Positions 35,291 through 47,265 of a stretch of 64,000 nt of DNA are shown one piece after another; positions within the stretch are counted from its first letter, which is position 1, and each line of letters starts with the position of its first letter. A model generated the notes under the pieces. That model did no database searches. It worked only from the letters and a program-made list of their open reading frames with translations, and had not been told where the DNA came from. The position numbers and the translations under genes are program-made. This stretch comes from Uranotaenia lowii (lineage: Eukaryota > Arthropoda > Insecta > Diptera > Culicidae). The stretch spans positions 23,782,002 to 23,846,001 of the forward strand of contig NC_073693.1 in assembly GCF_029784155.1 (NCBI RefSeq). Direction: 5' to 3'.

Positions 35291-37219
35291 TCTCATCCAG
35301 GATATCTATATGTATGTATGGGTCAAGATTTTGGTTTAAGGGAGTAGAAAGTTTAAATCTTATCATTTTACATTATTTTTTTCTCCCTCAAGATTCATTT
35401 GCACTTCATTCACATTTGGACGGTTTTAGAGAAGAAAAAAAATATGAAGACTAACTGTTTTAATAATTATTGAATATATGTATTCAGTTTTTAACATGAT
35501 AGAGAAATGTTTTTCTGATGTATTTTTTGAAAATGTATTTTTCAGTATAAATATAACTTTTTTTTTTATAAATCATCGCAAATTTTCACAACGTGTATAC
35601 TTTTTAAAAAACTTTCTAACACTCCTTTATATAATTGTTACAAATTGATTTTCGAATATTATACGCATTTTTTTCTTTTCAGAAACATAACTTTTTCTAG
35701 AAATCTAACCGAACGCTCAATTCAGATCAACAAGGAAGGAATGATAATAATCGAACACTCAGTATTGTTTGTTTTTTCTTAGAAAAACAATATCCCACCC
35801 AGTTGAGCCCCCTCACTTTTCTAGAACCTTTAAATGAGTTAAAAAAAACAATTTCATGGAATTTCTAAGGGAGAAACAATGCTAAGTGATAAAATTGTAA
35901 ATTCATCCTCTTAACTTAAAATTGCATTTTGTCTTCAATACAAATGACTATAGAAAATACATCTTCTCAAGTGTGTTTTTTTCTAAATTTTCTACAGTTT
36001 AGTCAGTTATTTCTACAGCTATTCCTAGAAAGTTTTTTTTTAATTTTCTTTCGAAATTGACAAATTCTGGTTATAAATCTTTTTCATCAAAATACTTGGA
36101 GTTATTGTTTATTTTTGAAGTAATTTTCGTACATTTTAGCTTAAAAATTGAAAGTTTTAATATTTTAGGGATCATGCAAAGTGAAATATTTAAAAATTTG
36201 CTCGTGCGTTTTGTTGGTAAATCTCCACTAAAAATTCTTCTAGATATTTTTTTTTTCATGAATATAGGGTCCCCCATTATGTCTAAGCTCAATTTTGCTC
36301 ATTCCGGATGACGTTTAAATAGCTGATTTTCGCTGTGTGTTCTTGACTACAAATCAACTTAAAACTTTGTGTATCGCGAGCTCAATTTTTTATCATATTC
36401 GTGAAAATGAAAAGATTTTTCCTGAAAGCGCAAAAAAATCGTGCACAAATGGTATACTATCTCCAACATTTCGCTGATTCAGGTGCATGGCGAAAATGTA
36501 AAAAGTAAGCATAAGAGCGGTCTAAAAAGCGATTCGGAAGTACAAAAAGGAAATCAGCTTTGTGGACAAAAAAAAACTGGGCGGGAACCGGATCCGGTGG
36601 ACAAAAATTTGGACCGGACTTTCAGTATCAATTAAAAACATTTATTCTGGGCTGTATAGAATAATCCATGCCTTGGGAGTTGATAACAGCCAAAGTAGTT
36701 TAAATCTAGTTCAAAGACTAAAAATGAATAACTCTAGTTAGAAAACCTGAATAATCAAGCGTAAATACGTAAAGTTTACAAGATAAACTATGCAACTTAA
36801 TAAGGCAATGGAATTATTTTGGGGCAGGTGATTATTTTGAACAACCTTTCTTATAACTCTCTAATAAAACAATCAGGTATGATCAATTTAGATAAATATA
36901 TTCAAAGCTTGGGCTTCAACTATATTTGCTCAAATTTTTCATGACTAATTGGTTTGTAAGAGAGATATCAGCAAGGTGTTCGAAAATCATCACCTGGTCC
37001 AAAATAAGTCCATTACCACATTCATCGATATTATAAACGAACTGTCAATAATGTCCGCATGATCCTAAATGATGAAGGATTGACTTTTCACAGTCTCAAA
37101 GTGTACCTTTATGAAACCGGAAGCCGCACATGATAATTTTGTTTACATGTGTCAAAAACCATAAAAATTAAGACTTGAATTCATAATTTTCTAAATGTTC
37201 AGCATACTGGTCTTTACGT
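35291..37219. other. AT-rich, no gene recognised
   Basis: Only short frames without recognisable domains. No inverted ends were found. Confidence 0.5.
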
Positions 37220-38184
37220 TTGGTTCTCAAATGTGAAGAAAGTTTAAAATTACAGCAAATCTCTCTACAAATTTTACCTCATCGTCAACAAATCGCTACC
37301 CCAATTCAATTTCCGACAAATTGTCACTGGTTTACCACAAACGCCCGAATTTCTTCGGAAAATACGAAAAAGAGTGGGCCCACGCGTGGGCTTAAGATCT
37401 CAATAAAAAGCATCACGCGGATCGTTTTCACCTCCAAATCCCGCGAACCTATCTACAGACATTTAGCGCACCTTTTCTCTGATGTGTTCATTCTTATAAC
37501 AAAAACCCACGCCCAACCTAAATGCTTTCCGAATCAAATCTCAAGACGGGTGGCACATTTCTACTTACCAGAAGATACCCCACGCGAAGGTCTTTTCTGA
37601 ATGGGTTGTTAAAGTACACATGTTTCCCGATCCCCATTCGACCGAGTTTGTTCGCTCGATTGGCAAAACTAAAGGCTCGCGCGATATGTTTGCACTGATA
37701 TGCAAAATAAGCCTTCAACGTTAGTTTGACAAAATGAGCTGCTGCTACTGCTTACCTTCGCGGAGGTTTTCCGAGGGTTGCAATTCCTAGAAGTACGAGG
37801 TATTTAGGTTCAGCAGACCCAGCCTGTCTGTCTTTCAGCCACTTGGAGGTGCGACTGTCTCAATCAAAATGTTACGAACCATCGGTGTCGGTGAGGCTGT
37901 CACCAGTCACAATCATTGATGCCAAATTCGAATGGCGGCGTGCCATTTTGGAGGTAAACATTTCATTGACTAGGATCAAATTTGTTCTGGCGCTCGCTGC
38001 TGAGCGGGTTGTGAATTTAGGATCATTTAATCATTCATCAATGAAGGGATGTACGCCTCCAATTAAATGCATCGCTGAAGCAATGTTCCGAAAATCACTC
38101 GGAAGAAACGCCCATGATACGTTTCCAGTTGGAAAAAATCATAGCCGAATGCTGCTGCCTGAATCGGGGGTTCTATTTTATTGA
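37220..38184. other. GC-richer unique island
   Basis: Contains two plus-strand frames of 126 and 113 codons (37220-37600, 37843-38184) that resemble no known protein, and a perfect 14-base palindrome GCCCACGCGTGGGC at 37378-37391. Composition differs from the flanks and no repeat was recognised. Possible host exon or regulatory DNA. Confidence 0.4.
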
Positions 38185-41090
38185 GCTTCAAAAGTGCTGA
38201 TGATTATCAGGTATTTTGTACAATATGTCAATATTTATACTAGACCGTTGCAAAAAATGACTTTTTGCTTTCATATGTTTTTTCGATGCTTTTTAGGTCA
38301 CCAGGCATCAGTGTAAAATTTCAGATGATTTGGTTGATCCCCGGAATAGACGACATTTCATGATAAAAGTTATAACCATTTAAAAATACAAAAAACTAAT
38401 TCAATCGAAAAGTATTCAAAAATGGCAGAGTTTGCTTGCTACAGCTTTTAGTAATTTCATGAAATGTTTTTGCAAAGGTTATATAAATCAATCAGATGCA
38501 GATGCTATGCAAATCAGATTTTTCAAGATTTTTTATTCTCATCCTACGGTTACTCAGTTTTCAAATAAGCAGCCAAAGACGCCTAAATTTAAAAAAAAAA
38601 AATTAAAATTTTAATTTTTTATTAATAAATTGAATATTTTTTCTAGGGTATAAGTGAGGTTTGGTTTTTGTTCACATGTAATGTACTGCAAGAATCAAGG
38701 CATATTTTTTATCCAAAATTATATTTTTTTAAACTTTTAGTACATCTCTGGCGATTTTTCAATGAAAAATTTTGTTTTCCCATACATATTTCCATACATT
38801 AAAAATCGTTGCGCTGATTCAGGACTAGATGGATTCGTTTCGCTTCCAAAATTTTTATTGCTATTTCTGGCTGCAAAAAAATCAAAAGTAGTTATGGTAG
38901 GTGTAAAAATTTAAGAATTATCTCCATTATCTCCAGAACCAGGCGCGGCCCTGGGGCTCGCTCTTGGAGGGGATGAGTTTACAAATTTTCAAAATTCGAC
39001 TCATAAAAATAACTTTCTTGTGAAAAAACGTTAATTTCGGAATAAATTTTTTGAACCCATTTTCTACATAAACTTTTTTTCGATATCTTTTGATATAACT
39101 TCAATAAACGAATTTATAACTTTCCATGCGATTTTTTTCGATTGAATGATGATTTCAGAATTTTGTACACCTTCATATCTTCTTCATATCAGCGCTAGGT
39201 TACTACAAAGAAAATTAATGGTTTTCTTTTTGGTTTGAAAAGCGAATATTTGAAATAAGTTTTTTACCTAAGAAAAGCTTTGATTTTAGAACTGATATTA
39301 AAATTCTTATATTATTTTTATTTTTCTCTTATATTATTCTGAAAAGTAATTCGAAAATTTTGTATTCATTTTATCAATTCTGCATTTCATTTCCCATCAT
39401 GGATTGCCGTAGAAGAATTTTATGTCTATATCTAAATTTTATTCTGAAATATGCTTCTAAACACTGGAGCTTTTGCAATTCTAGTTTCATTGATTCGCTC
39501 TTGAATTTAAAGCTCAAATTCTAGATTTGAAATTTAAGCCTTTCGTTTCTAATTGTAACAAATTTGCAAAAAAGAATGTATGAATAAAGCGATTTTTTTT
39601 ATTCCTCACAGGCCTCATAATTACTATTTTTTTTTTCAAAATTATGTTTGAGAAATAACCGAAGATAACAGCATTTTTGTTCCTAAGCTTCAAAATCTGA
39701 TTTTGGAAGATTTGGTCTTCCTGCATCAGAAACATTTGTTAGATTTTGCTTGTGAACGCTAGTTTTGATGATACACACGAATCATTTTTTTCAAAAGCTC
39801 ATTTTAAAGTGCTTTAAATGTAGGTAAAATGTCCCGAAGACACTATGGGTCTAAAATGCTACGTTTTGGCGTAAACAATTTTGATCACCTTTTTACATCG
39901 TTTTCCCCTGTGTGCGGCGTGTGGAAATTTTAAAATTAGTCAGTTTTGTGTGAAATCAATCTTTGATAACTGATGAACTAATAAACCTACATGAAAACTG
40001 AAAGCTAATTATAAATTAATTTGCTCCTCTTCATACAATCAAGGGTTCAGACCTTGTCGAGTTAATTTATTTTTTCAAAAAAAATAAATTCTACCGTTAC
40101 AACTTTTTTGAATATCGAATATTAAATATTTAAATTTATACAACCGCTTGGTTGAAGTCTGTGAAATTATTTGAGATATCGTTTTAAAGATATCAACATT
40201 CAATTTAATTTAAAACTTGTTTAAAATTCCTTCAAAATTCCCTTTTTTGACAGATTTGGGAAAAGTGAACTAGAAATAAACTTCAAGAACTTTTTTCTCA
40301 GGAAAATTTATCGCAGTTTTTGGAAAAGTTGATTCTTGAGTTAAAAACTTTATTTCCAAAAAAATTGAGTTGTTCTACAGTTTTTCCAGAAAAATGCACA
40401 CATTTTTTTAATGATATTATGCAAACCTTTTTTAAAAATATTTTCAAAAATCAAGTGCTAATAGAAAAAAATGAATATTTGGAACCAGCGCCCCATAACT
40501 ATTCAACTTAGCTCTTATATTCTTTGCACCTCATTAAAAAATTATGAAATGAAGCATTAACTTTTGATAGCACAAGGCATAAAAAAAAATCACATGTTTT
40601 CGAGGTGCATAAAAATTAGGAGCTGATTTTGACGAGTTTGAGAATGCTGAATTCAAATATGCATTTCATTTCGTTATTTCAGCTCTCGCTCCTGAGATTC
40701 ATGGCTTACATTTGAATATCGGTAATAAATCATTTAATAAATGTTTGCCCTTTGTTTAAAAAAAAACTGTAAAATGTCACATAGGTTTTGTAAATCAACG
40801 TTTCAAATTAATGGTCAACTCTCTCGATGATTGCGAGTAATTTTGATTTCAGAAAAAAAATTACATAAGTTTTCTTTTATTTTTTTCAAAACAAAGAAAA
40901 TCCAGGAATTTGGTGAAACTTCAAAGAAATTTTAGATCGAAATTATATTTGCAGTCTTAAATTAGGGTGTAAATAAATTTAAATTTTTAATGTTATAAAC
41001 TTTAAAAAGCTCCTTTATGATGTCAAAAATAGTTGTATATTTTTCAATTATTTTTTTTTCCATTTATACTTTTTCAATTAAATTTTCATA
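38185..41090. other. AT-rich, no gene recognised
   Basis: Two isolated end-like motifs were seen: CAGGCGCGGCCCTGGGGC at 38940 (hAT-end-like) and CCCCTGTGTGCGGCG near 39896 (like the element at 9571). Neither has a partner end, so no element is called. Confidence 0.45.
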
Positions 41091-41094
41091 AAAT

Positions 41095-41280
41095 TGTAAG
41101 ATTACATTCGCCTTCTAGTGTCCAAATTCGCCTTTAGACGGAATTTATTAAAAGTTTCAATAACCACATCGAATAGTTATTTTTTCGCTAAATGATTTTA
41201 AGATTCCGTAATAATGACAGTTGTTTAACAAGCGCGTGTCGTTCGCTAAGAAAAGCTTAAAAACCAATAAAAATGGGACA
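41095..41280 (+). repeat. diverged direct duplication, unit 1
   Basis: Shares CATCRAATAGTT, TTTTCGCTAAATGATT and AAGCGCGTGTC(G/A)TTCGCTAAG with 41848-42060 in the same order and orientation. The second copy carries small insertions. Confidence 0.7.
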
Positions 41281-41847
41281 ATGATCCATTTTACCAAAAA
41301 TTATCATTTTTGAAGTCTCAGAAAACTCAGTTTTTTGTTCCGAATAAATATTATGAATATGAAGCCTTAAATGTAACAAGAAGCTGGATTAATTTATTGA
41401 AGAAAAAAAATTCCGATGTTGGTTAAAAACTATGAAAGGAAATTAGACCCGAATGACCTTTCAAGGTTAAAAGGTCTCTAATAAATATTATTATTATTGT
41501 TATTATGAAATGAAAAAATTGCCTGTTGCCCTGTTGTATGTAATCATAAAATACAACATCTGTGAATTTCTAGGCGGAATAAAAATTGGGTTCTAGAGGG
41601 TTAGTTTTCTAAAGTTGTATTGTATCTCTGAGACTAGGAAATGTAGAAAAAAATCTGGATCTGTCATAAAATGGATTATTAGTTTATCAGCTACCAATGA
41701 CTGACTTTTTCTATTCGCATGACCATTTGCTAAAAAATGTGGTAGACTTGAAACGGAAAAACTTAAAAAGTGATTCTTAAAATCTAAATGCATCTTCTTA
41801 GTTGAAATTGTCTGAGTTTAATTACCTCTAATTACAATTTATAATTG
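41281..41847. other. AT-rich, no gene recognised
   Basis: Spacer between the two diverged copies; nothing recognised. Confidence 0.5.
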
Positions 41848-42060
41848 ATTCGCCCTATACGCTTTCCAGTGCCCAACCCCGCCTTTATGAGAAATTTACT
41901 AAATTTTTCAAAAACCGCATCAAATAGTTTTTTTAAAATATTTTTTTATGTTTTCGCTAAATGATTAAAACGATGTTGTGTTAAGATTTCGTAATGATGA
42001 CGGCGACGACAAGCGCGTGTCATTCGCTAAGAGAAGTTTTAAAATCAACAAAAATGAGAA
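41848..42060 (+). repeat. diverged direct duplication, unit 2
   Basis: Second copy of the segment at 41095-41280, about 750 bases downstream. Confidence 0.7.
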
Positions 42061-42299
42061 ATTTTAATTGAGGCGCTTGGGATCAGAGGAGTTTCGAGAA
42101 AACGCGCTTCAAAGTTGTGAAGGTGCTCGATTTTTCATACATTTTTCGAATTTCAACAGTTTTAATTCAATCGAAAAATTGTTCAAAAAAATTATAAAAA
42201 ATTCGAGTTTGGCACCAGATGTACATTGAAACATGAAGAATCGTTGGGTATACTTAGCTCAAAATTTATGATTTTGGGACTTTCCGCTTGAATAGTTCT

Positions 42300-44345
42300 C
42301 ATCCCGAAAAAGTTTGTACATTCTTCGTACTCAAATATTTTTCCTGTCAAATTTTGATCCATTTAAGTGGAAAAGCGTGATATTGGGAGGAAGGAAGGAT
42401 TTTCAAAAAACCATAGAATCATTTTTTGTACCCATGTAGTCTTTCCTATAAAATTAGGTCTTATTTATTTGATAAGCTCTCGAGTTATGGACACCTCCTT
42501 CTCTCTTCCTATCCCGTAGTGTATCCAATTCTTAAAAAAAAATGAAGCTTGTACCTGACTACCTAAAATTCCCCTCCTGGATTATGAGTTCTCGAGTTCT
42601 CGAGATGTCCGAAAAAAATATTGTATGGAAGTCTCCCCCGTCCCCTTTCTAAGGTTGCCGAAATCACAGAAAAATTTGTAATTTCACAGAATTTTGAGCA
42701 AAAGATTTCACAGATTTTTGAAATTTTGTACGTTTGTCCAAAATTATGGTTTTTATGTCAACAAAAATTTAGAATTTAAAACTTTGTTTTTGAGAAAACA
42801 TAATAAAATTGGTAATGTTTATTGATTTTTCTCAAAAAAAAAAAAAAATAAAAAAAACTCAATTTTTCATGACCTTTCAAAGAAATTTATGCTTTTTCCA
42901 TTACAGAAAATCATCAAAGATTTTTTTGGGTAAAATCACAGAAAATCAGATTTTTTTTCAGCAAAAATACAGATTTTTTTTTTTGGCAACCTTGCCCCTT
43001 TCCCCATTGGAGAGAGCAAGGGATCTCAAAACATTAAAAAAACATTTCTCGTACTAAAATATACTCCCATGCAAAATTAGCTTTCATTTGCCCGATTCGT
43101 ACTCAATTAGTTCTCGATTTATGAAAAAATGTATTAGAGACCCTCTTCTTATCTCTCCAGTGAAAGGAAAGGAGTATCTTAATACAGTATCTTAATACGT
43201 AGACATATTTCTTGTTCCTAAATACCTTCCTATGTCACATTTGGTTTCATTTTCTTGATTAGTTCTCGAAATACGCAAAAAAATGTGTAAGTGAACCAAT
43301 CCATCCCCCCTTTTGCTATCTCTCCGATGAAAGAAAAGAGGAATTCCAGATAGTCATAGAATCATTTCTTCCACATACCATGTCAAATTTGGTATCTTTT
43401 TCTTGATTAGTTTTTTTCAAATGTGTAAAAAAACATAGTGTGGGGTACCCTCCCCCTTCTTCCTACCTCATCAAACGAAGAAGGGAGGGATTTCAAATAC
43501 TTATTGAAACATTTCTCGTCCTGAAATATCTACCCATGCCAAATTAAGTTTCATTTGTTCGATTGGTTCTCGATTAGTTCTCGATTTCTTAAAAAAAATG
43601 TATGGAAGAACTCTCTCTTTTCTTATCTCCTCTGTGAAAGAAACGCCTTAAAACATGGCAGAAATATTTCTTGTTCCTACATTCCTTCGTAACATTTGGT
43701 TTAATTTTCTCGGTTAGTTCCCGAAATACGCAAAAAATTGTGAATCCCCCGCTCCTTCCTATCTCCCAATGGAAGGAAAGAGAGGTTCCAGACAATCATA
43801 GAATCATTACTCGTACCCACATACCTTCCCATGTCAAATTTGGTACCTTTCGGTTGATTAGCTTTTGAAATATGCAAATAACATTGTGTGGGGTTACCCT
43901 CCCCTCTTCCTATCTCACCAAACGAAGAAGGGAGGGATCGCAAATAATCATGGAAACATTTCTCTTCCTAAAATAACTACCCATTTCAAATTTGTTTCCA
44001 TTTGCTTGATCAGTTATCGAATTGTGCAAAATAATGTATGGTAGCCCCATCCCCCTTTCAATCTCAACATTGGAGGGAAGGAGGGGTCTTTAACCATTCT
44101 TTAAATCCTTTACCTATCCAAATACTCTTGCGTGCCAGAATTGGTTCCATTTGTATAATTAGCTCTCGAGTTATTTGATCATGTTTATTTTGTTTCTGAG
44201 ACTTCCTTCCTTCCAGAGAGGGGGAAAGGTCTCAAACTTCAATATCCTCACCTGTCAAGTTTCAAGCAAATTGGTCCAGTAATTTTCGAGTCTATAGGGA
44301 ACTGATACACAGACAGAAATTCATTTTGATACATAGATTTTTTTG
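42300..44345. repeat. degenerate tandem array, about 200-bp unit
   Basis: Eight or so diverged units share the order ATACCTTCCCATGTCAAATTTGG, CTTGATTAGTTCTCGA, TGTATGG, CCCTCCCC/CTTCCTATCTC and GGAAGGA...GAATCATT. The right edge reads GTCCAGTAATTTTCGAGTC then ACACAGACAGAAATTCATTT, resembling the 3' end of dispersed mosquito retroelement-derived repeats (from memory of such sequences, not searched). One unit is interrupted by a family B element. Confidence 0.75.
42651..42993. mobile_element. repeat family B, copy 2 (MITE-like)
   Basis: 343 bp with ends AAGGTTGCCGAAATCACAG and, inverted, AAGGTTGCCAAAAAAAAAAA. Inverted relative to the copy at 14308. It sits inside the 200-bp tandem array, so it arrived after that array formed. 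Confidence 0.8.
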
Positions 44346-44604
44346 CCAGGAATTTACCACTTCGTGGCATTCTTCCCTATTTGAATATAGATGAAATTTT
44401 AACTCTTAAAAAATTTTATGTCCTCAGATGAGAGCAGATGGAACCGTATTTTTGCAGAATGCAGAGATTGAAAAATGAATTACAAAAAACGACAATAAAA
44501 AGAATCAATTTCTTTAGTTCTCATACAACAGCAAACTAAGACCTAAACGAGGTTTAAGGTTGACATTGACAGAATTTTCTTCTTATTGCTGATACAGCTT
44601 TTAA

Positions 44605-45209
44605 CCTTCCAAAGCCGTTCGCTAAATATACGATTCGGGGAAATTTTAGTTGTAGCTTGATTTCGTTCTCCTGGCTGTAAATGTTACCCGATTTTAATGA
44701 TATTATATTCATTGTGTAGGTTATTTATTCTTATTACTCACCATTTCAAAACTAAGTCGATATGTATTACCAGGTTATCATAAACTGGTTCAGAAAGTAA
44801 AAAGTCCGAAAAATCAATTTTATTTTTAAAATACTCATAACTTCTGACAGCTTTTCTGCATTTCAGTGTTTCAATGATGTTTGAAATCGTCAAGAATCCA
44901 TCTTTCTGACAATGTATAGATATGTTGGGGTTGAATGAAAGTTTCGACCGCTATCTCAAATGTTCCGTTAGAAAAAAATCTTACTTTTAAAAAACGACAT
45001 CCAATTTTGGCTTTGCTCAGCTGTATTTCATTTCCTAACGAACCGATTTTCAAAACTCAAATTTTAGTTTTTTGTCGTCAATTTGATCATTATTTTCATA
45101 GAACATACTTGGTCTGTCAAAATTCGCAGTTCTTCAGTATATTGGAATGATGATATAGATGTTTGAAATGTGCGCTTCGGGTCATATTGACCCGAACAGC
45201 TTTGGAGGG
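44605..45209. mobile_element. TTAA-flanked MITE with CCYTCCAAAGCYGTTCG ends
   Basis: Left end CCTTCCAAAGCCGTTCG, right end inverted CCCTCCAAAGCTGTTCG, with TTAA on both sides (44601-44604, 45210-45213). Thirteen bases inside the right end is a subterminal palindrome with arms TTCGGGTCA and TGACCCGAA (45176-45196). 605 bp, non-coding; a piggyBac-like passenger. Confidence 0.85.
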
Positions 45210-45213
45210 TTAA

Positions 45214-46480
45214 GAGTGACAAGGAATTCAGCGCTTAAAATAAACAATTTTAAACAGGCCTATTTGTTTGACACGGGCAGTTTAATGTTTACCATATCGA
45301 AAACTATGTTGTACAAAAATTCTAGCACATGTTTGCTGGGTCTTGCTTTGTGCCAAATGCACCCACCAACGCCTTTCGATATCAATATCAATTTAACCCC
45401 GAGCTTCGTGCTGATCACGCAAAGCCATCGACTGCAAGTGTAGGGGGAACCCTGTTGTTGTTGTTAGCAAAACCTAAAAAATATCTATCGCACCAACTCA
45501 CGCGAAAACTGTCGAATATGATCAACAGCTCCCAACAGTTTCCATTAAAATTTCAATTATTTCTTACACCTTTTTGCCATGTTTCCCTGAGCATGGTGTT
45601 CCCGAAAAGCAATATCAAAACAAGGCAAAGTTTAGCTCAGATTGGCAGAAAGTAAAACTTTAAGTCTTCAAACACGCAGGTTTCCCCCACACTTCATGAA
45701 TGAGTGTCTCTTGAAATGCGAACGGTCACAACCAACAAACACCAGATCATTAGGGCAAGGCGCCTCAAGTGTTGGCCTCCGGCAGATCACTCTCAAATGG
45801 TCCTGATCGGAGCGAGCACAGGTTAGCGTGACAATCCTGCCGGGCACGCAACTCCTAACTTCAGAATGGTCCCAATGGACAACACACCTCACTATTTTAT
45901 CCGAGGCGTTTTGCTGATGTCGATTAATTGTCGAACGCAGCTGTTTCGATTCATGCACTTGGTGACATAAACAATAAACGGCCTAGTTCTGAACCAATTC
46001 ATGCAATAAGGGTCCTAAGAAACAATCTAATACAGGCTGAGGTCCCTCCCTTCACATAAAAAGGAAAGGGAAAAGAAAGATCAATGTTGCGTGCATGAAT
46101 TACATGAAATCCAAATTAAAGCTGTGGATTCCTTAAACGACGACTGCTCTACAAAGCTGTCACCAAACACCTGATCTTGGCGAGGAAGTGGTTGAAAATT
46201 TTCAACGTTGCTCCACCTTCCTGGCAGCTTAATTTGAAGCAGCCCACACGCACCCAACAACTTGCAATGAGACGCCATTCTTCGAGCTTTGGATCGCATG
46301 AAGTGAACTCCACAAAGCACTTTGGGTGTACTTTCAGATTTGTACAAGTAACAGTGGTATAACATGGACCTAGACATCGTTAATTTATGTTATTCATAAT
46401 AAGTGACATAAGCCTAGCATTCGATGCGATGCGATCTATTGAGAGCTAGACCAGACAGCTGCTGTCTACCAGTTGTTTAC
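45214..46480. other. GC-richer unique island
   Basis: Several 94-108 codon frames on both strands (for example minus 46081-46377 and minus 45668-45958) with no recognisable domain. Could be host sequence; not called as genes. Confidence 0.4.
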
Positions 46481-46540
46481 TTTATTCGTCTATAAATGGT
46501 TTCAACAGATTGGCAAAAACACAATTTAACAAAAAAAAAA

Positions 46541-47110
46541 AAATGACAAAAATGACAAAAATGACAAAAATGACAAAAATGACAAAAATGACAAAAATGA
46601 CAAAAATGACAAAAATGACAAAAATGACAAAAATGACAAAAATGACAAAAATGACAAAAATGACAAAAATGACAAAAATGACAAAAATGACAAAAATGAC
46701 AAAAATGACAAAAATGACAAAAATGACAAAAATGACAAAAATGACAAAAATGACAAAAATGACAAAAATGACAAAAATGACAAAAATGACAAAAATGACA
46801 AAAATGACAAAAATGACAAAAATGACAAAAATGACAAAAATGACAAAAATGACAAAAATGACAAAAATGACAAAAATGACAAAAATGACAAAAATGACAA
46901 AAATGACAAAAATGACAAAAATGACAAAAATGACAAAAATGACAAAAATGACAAAAATCACAGAAATGACAAAAATGACAAAATAACAAAATAAGACAAA
47001 ATACGACAAAAATAACAAAATACGACAAAGTACGACAAAATACGACAAAATACGACAAAATACGACAAAATACGACAAATACGACAGAAACGACAAAATA
47101 CGAAAAAAAT
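46541..47110. repeat. 9-bp satellite ATGACAAAA with TACGACAAAA tail
   Basis: About 48 nearly perfect units of ATGACAAAA to about 46985, followed by a degenerate 10-base derivative TACGACAAAA to about 47110. Long open frames of MTK, CHF or FVI tripeptides are artefacts. Confidence 0.97.
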
Positions 47111-47181
47111 AAGACAAAATACAGCAAAAATTGGCGTTTTTTGGTGATCGGTTATTTTTTTTCTCCATCTTATATCCTGAT

Positions 47182-47265
47182 TCTCCATCTGGCTCAGGTT
47201 GTACACTGGTTAAGCTGTCGTAAGATGAAGGTAGAAAATGGGTGCGAGTTCGATTCTCACCAACG
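47182..47265 (+). ncRNA. tRNA-like sequence, probable SINE head
   Basis: An A-box match TGGCTCAGGTTG (47190-47201; 10 of 12) is followed 46 bases later by a B-box match GTTCGATTC (47248-47256) within GGTGCGAGTTCGATTCTCACC-like pairing flanks, where GGTG(C)GAG can pair with CTCACC. T-rich sequence follows immediately, suitable as a pol III terminator. No complete cloverleaf was found, so a SINE remnant is preferred over a working tRNA. Confidence 0.5.

Noticed and set aside
38939..38975. hAT-like tip CAGGCGCGGCCC
   Set aside because: No partner end or octamer duplication found within reach.
42809..43057. 82-codon frame MVMFIDFSQKKKKIKK...
   Set aside because: Runs through a family B MITE and into the tandem array; composition only.
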